Below, piece after piece: positions 57,355 to 64,000 of a DNA stretch of 64,000 nucleotides. This DNA is from Flammula alnicola. Its lineage: Eukaryota > Basidiomycota > Agaricomycetes > Agaricales > Strophariaceae. Made by a program: the position numbers and the translations under genes. Position 1 is the first letter of the stretch; every line of letters starts with the position of its first letter. The stretch spans positions 124,001 to 188,000 of the forward strand of contig JADNRV010000072.1 of the NCBI GenBank assembly GCA_015499995.1, given 5' to 3'. The notes beneath the pieces were generated by a model, which did no database searches, was not told the origin of the DNA, and saw only the letters and a list, made by a program, of their open reading frames with translations.

Positions 57355-58725
57355 CTACTCTACAGATTCAAGCCATGTTCGGACTTTCTCCCGGGTACTC
57401 TCTGCCTTCATTGCTTCTGCTTGACGCGCACCCTTCCTTGCATTTAGCACCCATAACCCCATGACTACGTCGGCAATGTTGCCTTCCTGGGAGTCTTCTG
57501 TATCGCTTGAGAACCGACCAACATGCCGTACCTTCCCCTGCCTGGCAGCCGGGGCATCACGATCACACTCATTATCATCATAGTTGTAGTAAATCTCCTT
57601 GGTGTGTTCCTGGGCGAATTGTACAAATTCAGTCACTCCCCATGTTTTGAGGGCGACACAACCATAGGCGACGTCGAAGATAAGAGGCGGTGGCCAGTCA
57701 TTACTGTCCGATTGCCTCGCATCCGAGTTGTGAGGTGCCAAGAGCGCGACGACACGATCTTTGTTACTGAAATGCTGAAAGGTGAGGCGACTGTTTGCAA
57801 TCGATGGTTGTATGGCGAAACCAAGATGCTCGGCATTGGGTTGAGCGACGAGGTCCACATCGTTGACGGTCATCGCAAAATTGGGTGTCTATCAACTAAT
57901 TCAATCACGTCGAGGACGATTGGGTTGAATAATTGACCTGCAAAAAAGCGACCTGACAGGCCCCAATTGCAGGGCTCAGCGCTACTGAAAGCAGGATTCC
58001 ATTCCGTGTATCGTTGATGTCGTTCAAGGGTGGATCGATGGTTTCCTTTCTATGATTGACGAGATTGATCATGTACTTGGCCTGGGATGAGAACTCGGAA
58101 TGATATAAGAGACATTCAGAACACACCTGGTGTCCCTTTGCGTGAGGAATGATGTGACATACTTCAGCCATTGGTGGACGACTGGCAGTCATCACGCAGT
58201 TTCCGTCGCGAGCAATCACCCTCTCTTCGAAATTGCGCCAGTTGATGGAGATAGATGATGCGTCTGAAGTTCTGTCGTCCATCCCAGCGGGGTCAAGCAA
58301 ACAGGGGACTAACATCAAAGATGAACGACAGGTCCAGGATTGCTAGTATATGACTTGCGTTGCGATACATAGTAATAAATACCAGGTGGTATATCAGCTT
58401 GATAATATTCGACTTCTGGGCCACCAGGTAAGGTGGAGATGTGGCCTTCGTTGCCATAGATTGTGAACCCCAGATAACGCAGCCAAGTAAGAGGATGTAC
58501 TGAGAAGCGCTGACATGTGTCAACAGGAATGGATAGTGCAGGTCGGTATATATCATTGAATGGCATCCAGAGCTCAACGTTCGTGGTCATGATGGATGAT
58601 GGTGTTGGTATGTAACCAGTGAGCGTGGTGGTTTCATCAGTAAATCGTGGAAAAGTTGGTATGTGGTTGTGGCTCTGACAACCCGGTGGCAGTGTTGCGA
58701 CTGATGACAACACCAGATATGGCAT
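57355..58725 (-). CDS. HNH_2-type nuclease-domain protein
   Basis: The protein opens MPYLVLSSVATLPPG at ATG 58725 and includes LRYLGFTIYGNEGHIS. Its centre has FEERVIARDGNCVMTASRPPM and CHIIPHAKGHQ, then NDINDTRNGILLSVAL. This is the His-Asn pattern of the HNH_2 family common in Agaricomycetes. The C-terminal part continues TPNFAMTVNDVDLVAQPNAEHL and ends TWLESVE. The junction near 58340 does not keep phase; one base may be missing or an exon may be misread. A LINE poly(A) tail begins 6 bp upstream of the start codon, so the native promoter and possibly a longer N-terminus have been lost. These proteins are of unknown cellular role. Confidence 0.75.
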
Positions 58726-58729
58726 TATA

Positions 58730-58731
<2 letters not shown>

Positions 58732-58772
<41 letters not shown>
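58732..58772 (-). repeat. 41-bp poly(T): poly(A) tail of the LINE
   Basis: An uninterrupted run of 41 T closes the minus-strand LINE and abuts the HNH gene. Confidence 0.95.
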
Positions 58773-58773
<1 letters not shown>

Positions 58774-59552
58774 GTGGAGCCTTTATGGTTAGGGTCGACA
58801 GCTGCCAATAGTCAGCTTCTCTCCTAGGCTGAGGGGGTGAGGAGCAAAACCTCGCCTACTGGGGGGGTATAATAAGAATCAAGATCGAAAAACACGAGCG
58901 CCAACCGGGGGAAATGTCTGAGAACACACCCTGTTACGGGTAGTGTGGGACTTGGGTGCCGCGCTGATGGTATGTCAGCGATTCCGTCCTGGGGGACGAC
59001 CTGCGGCTCCCGCACCCACTAAAACCCCGCTCACTCGTGTCCAATCTTCAGGTAAAAGTTCCTCGTTTTGTAGAGTACCTTTCCATGTCCGCATTACTAA
59101 GGACTTGGTTATTTTTTTCCATTTGTAGGCCGTTTTTGTTGCCATCGCCTGGTCTATTTTCAGTCGCCGGTTTATTCTATGTCTCCATCGTGAGGTTATT
59201 TCATTTTTGTGGGCTATTTTGTTGACGTCCCCGTCGCTTTCGATTTTCCATTCGCATCGTATTAGCCAGATTAGATAGAGTGATTCAGAAATTATTATCG
59301 TGTATAGTCTGTTTAGCGCCGTGTTTGGCTTTCCGTTTTCTTTTCTGAAGTTCGCTAGGGCGCATCCTAGTGTGTCCCCATAACTCAGGTGGCCGGTGTC
59401 CACTCCTCTTTCTTCTAGGATTTCTTTTGCTAGTTTCCATATTACCTCTTGTCCGGAGGCCTTACATTCTGTTTGAATGTGTTCTAGGGTTTCTATTGTT
59501 TCACACACGTTGCACCATGCTCTGTGCTCATATTGCGGGATATTTTCCCAGT

Positions 59553-62500
59553 TAGGGATTGGCACGGGTAACCCTGGGGTCACTCCAGGGCTACCCGTAC
59601 CCGTACCCGGAGATACCCCTACCCTTGACTAGGGGTAGGGGTTTTTCCGGGTTGGGGTAAGGGTTTTCAAGGGTTTTGCGGGTACAAAAACCCGCGCGGG
59701 TACAGACGACGGGTAGGCCATTTACATTGGCAAGTAGACAACTAATAAACTATCTAGTACTATCTACAAGTCAGGGATGAGATCCCAGCCAACAGGGAGC
59801 TCCTCCTCCTGTCCAACAACCTCATCTATCCCAAGAGCGGCCTTGATGTCACTATCCGTGATCAGACCAAGCAAACTCCAAGATCCAACACACATGAGAG
59901 CCCGACTGGAGTGGACTGAGAGGCGGTTACGGACATATGGAAGAAGAAGACGGCCTTGGCTAAAAGTCCGCTCGACGTCAACGGTAGTAGCTTAAAAGAA
60001 CGTTAGACTTAATACCAAGATGAGTAATATGAAAACTTACCCGGAATCGAGAGGTAATCGCGCGCCATACGTGATAGACGAGGGAAGGTCGCACGTCTCT
60101 CATACCACCACATAAGACCATCCCTCACATCCTCTACATTGGCGGCAAGGTAACGGTCGAGTTCATCGCGGAGGTCCAACGCTGCAGGTGCAAGGTCGGG
60201 GAGGTTGTCAAATATATTGTCGTTCCGTGACGTTGACAACGAGACCTGAAAGTAGCTAGTGAGTAAGAAAATGAAAAAAAGAACAAAAGACAACTTACGA
60301 CTTCACCAGTATCCACCTGCATATTGTCCTCATTGTCTGGAACATCCGTCGGAGCGTAAGATTGGTCGAATGCTTCACGAACGATCTCGCGGGCGGTCTC
60401 AATCCACGGTTCCTCCCAGTTGTGTTTCTTGAAGTACTCGAGTTTGTGTCGGGGATGAAGAACTAAAAGCACAAAAATTAGCAGAGTAGATGCAAATAGT
60501 AATATAAAGACGTACCCATCGCAATACGATAGACCTCAGAGTGGTCAGTTTTGTTGTAGTAACGGTTCATAGCATTCTTACCAACAGCAAGGGCTGCACG
60601 AATAGCGAGGGAAAACTTGTAGGGGCTGTCCGATGACGTGGCCAGGACCTTGTCGATGTGGTCCATAGCAGGAATCACGGTGGCAAGGTTGGGGGTGCCT
60701 CGAGAAAAGAATAGCGTAGCGTCTTTAAAAATCTAGTCAAAATAGTTAGAGTGAAACAAAGAAAGAAAGAGATATGACATACCTTCAATACATCTCGAAG
60801 CTCCGTAGCAATCCTCCACTCTGCTGGTACCAATTCATATTTGCGAAGGTCGAAATCTCGGGCGGCGGTCATTGCGTCGATCGCAGGGCGGTACTTGATG
60901 GCAAACTCGAGCATGTCGTACGTCGAGTTCCACCGAGTCGACACGTCGCGTGGCATCATGCGATGTGGGAGGTGGTGGGCGGTTAGCGTTCTGTACCATT
61001 CTGGGAGGAGGATGGTGGTGGAGTTCTTGAGAGCAAAGGCGAGTTTGCGAAGCTTCGTTGATTTTAGTCACGTGATTAGGGTTAGGGCAAGGAAATCGTA
61101 CCTTGACCAACATCGATCTCACGGGCTGAACACTTACATCCAATTCCTTCACCTGCTCCTCTGTCAACCCCTCTCGGAAGTCGATCCAGGCATCCAGTGG
61201 CTGGTCGTCTTCCTCGTCATCCTCTGCTGCCCTTGTCTCCCGCTCTGCTCGCTCCTCGATATCGAGTTCTTTGGCCAGATCAGCAAGAGCTTGAGCTGCC
61301 TCGTCAAGAACGACGCCTGTCCGTGCCTTCGGTGCGTCAAATTGCTTGAGGACTGATTTCGCTGAGATGCCGAGAGTATGCGCGAAGCAGCGTGTTTGGT
61401 TTGCAGCACCTGGGAACTCGTCGAGGATGTCACCAAGGTGTTCCACCATGGTGTCATTATTGGACGCGTTGTCGGCAGTAATGCTGAGGATCTGTTCTAT
61501 GGTAAGTATCCTTTTTTCGGCTCTAAAAATCGATTTCTTACCTTTTCTTTTATCCCAAAGGTTTGCAGGACCTCCGCAAATGCAATCGCGAGGTTTTCGC
61601 CAGTATGAGACTTCGGCACCTCAACAAGATCAAGCAGCATCGATAACGGCTTGCCCTCGTGCTCAAGATGGACGGTTATTGCAACATAGGCCCTGTGGTT
61701 GGGTGAGGTCCAAGCATCGGTACCGAAGCTCAGCTTGCCCTCGTATTCCTACATGTGTCAGGTAAGTAAGTGTTCATGTTAATTCACATTGAAAGTATCA
61801 ACTAACTTGCAACATTTTAGCTATCTTCCCCCGAACACGAATGAAAACGTTCCGAACATCGCGCGACAACGTTTCTGCTGAAGGTATGTGATACTCTGGT
61901 CTTCCCGTCTTCATGAGCGTACGGAATCCACGGTCGTTAACAACCTGGAATGGCCGTTTGCTCTCCGCAACCCAACGAACAAATTCGGCACTGATAATTA
62001 TACTTTAGGTTGATCTCATGGATGAATAGGACATGAAACATACCGCGCTTCTGCCTTGGTGTGCTGACGATGGCTGTAAGTAACTTTTCCTTTGCCTGCA
62101 CGTTGAAATGCTGCCGTAATGGAGCCATCGAGCTCCGTTTTCTTTCCTAAGACCTCACGTGCGGTTTTCACATCTGGGGTGTTGTCCGCTGCGGCAACTG
62201 CCTCCTCGCCCCAGCAAAGTTTAGCGTGTCGACGTAAGTTGCTTGTTGACTTGGCGTCGCCTGTATCGAGGAATCGGCGGACAAATCGGGTTCGGCAACG
62301 GCACTGGCTGGCCCCACACTCAAAGACATGGGCCTTGCGGCCATTGATGTACTCGACGGAAGGCATCGGTTTAAAGAACACGTAAATAGGTGCGTCCCAG
62401 TCCTTCGCAAGGCGTGCTAAAACCAACTATCAGAAAAATATTCAGGGCCAGATTATATGCATACCAAGTTCAGCCTCGTCGTCCTCGGAATCGGCCTCGA

Positions 62501-63205
62501 TATCTTCCTCGTCGTCATCGTTTTCGACAGGTTCAAGTCCCGGCATGCCAACAAATTGGACATCGTCATCATCACTACCATCGGATGCCTCAAGGATACG
62601 CTGCGGGTGACGGGGTTGGACAAGCGGAGCAGGAACAGGCTCTGGAACATCCTCAATGGATGCATTCCGAGACGAGGTCGCTTTGTTGGGTGCCTTAGAG
62701 GCTGACGGCCTCCCGGCAGGTTTTTTGGTGGTGGCGAAAGTTGTTTTGGCCTTCTTCTGGGCAAGAGGGTCACCATTCTTGGTTACACGTTCGCTTGGGC
62801 GGCGCTTACGTGGTCCATTAATGACATCAGGGTGGGGTTGGGAGGTGGTGTCCGGCGAGGAAGGCATGGCGAGATGAAAGGTAATGGATGATTTATTTTT
62901 TTTATGAGCAAGTCCAATGTTTGGTTGAATGTGAGCTGTCGAAGAGAACGTACTAGCTGTGTATTACCCTCTAGAAACATTTGCTTCCGTGATGGGGGCT
63001 TGGTACTGTATAGTAGTCTACATATTAGATGAGGACACCGTCGATAATTTGGCCTACATATGGCATTTCTATTTATGGCAAACCCGCCATAACCCGCCCA
63101 ACGGGTATGGGTTTTCCTCGGGTACAAAGACTGGTACCCTGACCCGTACCCCCAAAACCCTGACCCGCTACCCGGGCGGGTTACCCCCACCCGTGACAAT
63201 CCCTA
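59553..63205 (-). mobile_element. autonomous hAT DNA transposon, 3653 bp
   Basis: A perfect 8-bp duplication TTCCCAGT (59545-59552 and 63206-63213) brackets inverted ends TAGGGATTGGCACGGG and, from the right, TAGGGATTGTCACGGG. Subterminal regions of about 150 bp at both ends are packed with GGGT/ACCC and CCCG motifs, likely transposase-binding sites. A complete transposase gene lies inside. It is inserted in the LINE coding frame. Confidence 0.96.
59764..62867 (-). CDS. hAT transposase, apparently intact
   Basis: The transposase cuts and re-inserts the element. The N-terminal region from ATG 62867 is basic and then acidic (KRRPSERVTKNG; NDDDEEDIEADSEDDEAEL). A BED-type zinc finger follows (CGASQCRCRTRFV, with H and C in SNLRRHAKLCWG). 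The catalytic core shows KLSFGTDAWTSPNHRAYV and ILSITADNASNNDTM, and later MPRDVSTRWNSTYDMLEFA. The C-terminal hAT dimerisation domain reads YLSIPATTVDVERTFSQG and LSVHSSRALMCVGSW. Introns are short and all phases fit; I find no stop or frameshift to TAG 59766-59764. Together with intact ends this suggests recent activity. Confidence 0.93.
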
Positions 63206-64000
63206 TTCCCAGTAGGTCCCTACTCTCACTGAGCCATGTATAGCTCTGTATAAGAAGGCTCTTACTTTCTTGTCTAGGTTTGGATTTCTGATTGATGTCC
63301 ATATCAGCCTGTCTGTTGGTAATCGGCCCCATCTGTCTTTTACTGCCCAGTGTGCTAGGTCTAATCCTATTAGTGTCGCTCTTCTCGTAGTCAGTGTTTT
63401 TACTTTTATTTCGCGTATACCACGATATATTTCTGCTTGTGTTAGTCCCGAGAGTTCGGCTCCTTCTATTTTGTATCCTGGTGGGATTTGCAAATCAATG
63501 TGATCATAGGTCTCCTTTTCAGCTCCCCTCTTGGCTAGAGTGTCTGCACCGTCATTTCCTCTGTCTCCGCTGTGTCCTTTTACTTTGACAAGGTATGTGT
63601 CTCCTTTTCTTGCTCTCAGTGTTGCGAGTAGGGCTTGGTTTATTTCCTTATGTGCGGATCCGATCCATCCTTTGCTTTCTTTTGCACGACCATTTTTTAG
63701 TGTACAATCTATCGAGTATTACGAGTCTGTATATATTTTCAGTTGCACTTCAGTTGGTGTATTTTGTATGGCTGTGAGTATGGCCACTAGTTCTCCTGTA
63801 TTGTTAGATTGCTCTATTTCTTCAGGTAAGCGGATTGAGGTGTTTCGCTCATCGTTCTCTTCGAACCATATTCCTGCTCCGGCCTTTGCGTCGTCATCGC
63901 CATTGTTCTCACATGATCCATCCGTGTATATTATGATTTCTTCTGGTGCTTCTGGCATATTTGTTTTGTTTGTGATGATAGGTATATCACTTGTTTTTTC

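Larger units (their letters stand above)
58732..64000 (-). mobile_element. non-LTR retrotransposon (LINE, RNase H-bearing), 5' part beyond the window
   Basis: Reading the minus strand from 64000, the open frame passes through an RNase H domain and a Cys/His knuckle region, then a 3' untranslated part and a poly(A) tail. A hAT transposon (59553-63205) splits it. The reverse transcriptase would lie beyond the window edge. The RNase H after ORF2 suggests the Tad1-like clade known from fungi. Confidence 0.85.
58975..64000 (-). pseudogene. LINE ORF2 C-terminal part (RNase H, zinc knuckle), interrupted
   Basis: The right piece (64000-63214) reads EEIIIYTDGSCENNG, NTGELVAILTAIQ and LKIYTDS, the three acidic blocks of RNase H. 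It continues into GHSGDRGNDGADTLAKRGA and then LTTRRATLIGLDLAHW. A TAA at 63721-63719 stops the frame right after YTDS, where a sense codon is expected. The left piece (59552-58975) continues EYHRAWCNVCETIETLEHIQTEC-like zinc-knuckle sequence (CNVC, H, C spacing) and WTRVSGVLVGAGAAGRPPG. The two pieces join in frame as GTYWENIPQYEH when the hAT and one 8-bp duplicate are removed. RNase H degrades the RNA strand during retrotransposition. The stop and the insertion leave it inactive. Confidence 0.85.

Overview
The window is nuclear DNA of a basidiomycete fungus, most likely an Agaricomycete. Genes are dense and split by many short introns of about 50 bp. Several families typical of mushroom genomes appear: a DUF6533-type membrane protein, an HNH_2-type nuclease, F-box/LRR-like proteins, a Helitron, hAT elements and a LINE with an RNase H domain. 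Single-copy core genes allow firm naming: NADP-isocitrate dehydrogenase, Hikeshi/OPI10, biotin-protein ligase, Argonaute, GDP-mannose 4,6-dehydratase, GDP-L-fucose synthase, FAD synthetase, MRE11 and an initiator tRNA-Met.

Layout. 1-5.9 kb: IDP (5' truncated), a small unknown gene, OPI10 and BPL1. About 5.95-18.86 kb: one composite Helitron. Its candidate 3' end (CTAG plus hairpin) lies only 37 bp upstream of the BPL1 start codon. It carries an intact 669-codon gene of unknown function (+), an OB-fold/RPA-like gene (-) and a RepHel gene (-). Two secondary insertions broke into it: a 1.9-kb TA-flanked element in an intron of the OB-fold gene, and a 616-bp hAT-type MITE, with a perfect 8-bp target duplication, inside RepHel coding sequence. 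19.4-21.8 kb: a cytochrome P450. 22.3-25.7 kb: an Argonaute that looks intact. 26.5-30.2 kb: a tandem pair of ketopantoate-reductase-family genes, the second with a premature stop. 31.4-32.4 kb: an intact unknown gene.

33.3-40.8 kb holds a GDP-fucose neighbourhood: GMD, GDP-L-fucose synthase and a GDP-fucose-transporter-like SLC35 protein, all on the minus strand, with FAD1 between them on the plus strand. Together they could make GDP-L-fucose in the cytosol and import it into the Golgi. 41-44 kb: MRE11, divergent from the transporter. 45-48.3 kb: two F-box/LRR-like genes and tRNA-iMet. 48.8-58.7 kb (minus strand): a cation/proton antiporter, a TIM-barrel glycoside-hydrolase-like protein, a DUF6533 protein and an HNH nuclease. 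58.7-64 kb: a dead LINE whose poly(A) tail ends 6 bp from the HNH start codon. An apparently intact 3.65-kb autonomous hAT transposon is inserted in the LINE reading frame.

Many core genes (IDP, OPI10, BPL1, P450, FAD1, MRE11, antiporter, DUF6533) are interrupted only by isolated one-base losses, mostly in short homopolymers. I read these as probable sequence or assembly errors, not true pseudogenes. All exon structures come from reading splice sites and conserved protein frames by eye; no database search was run.
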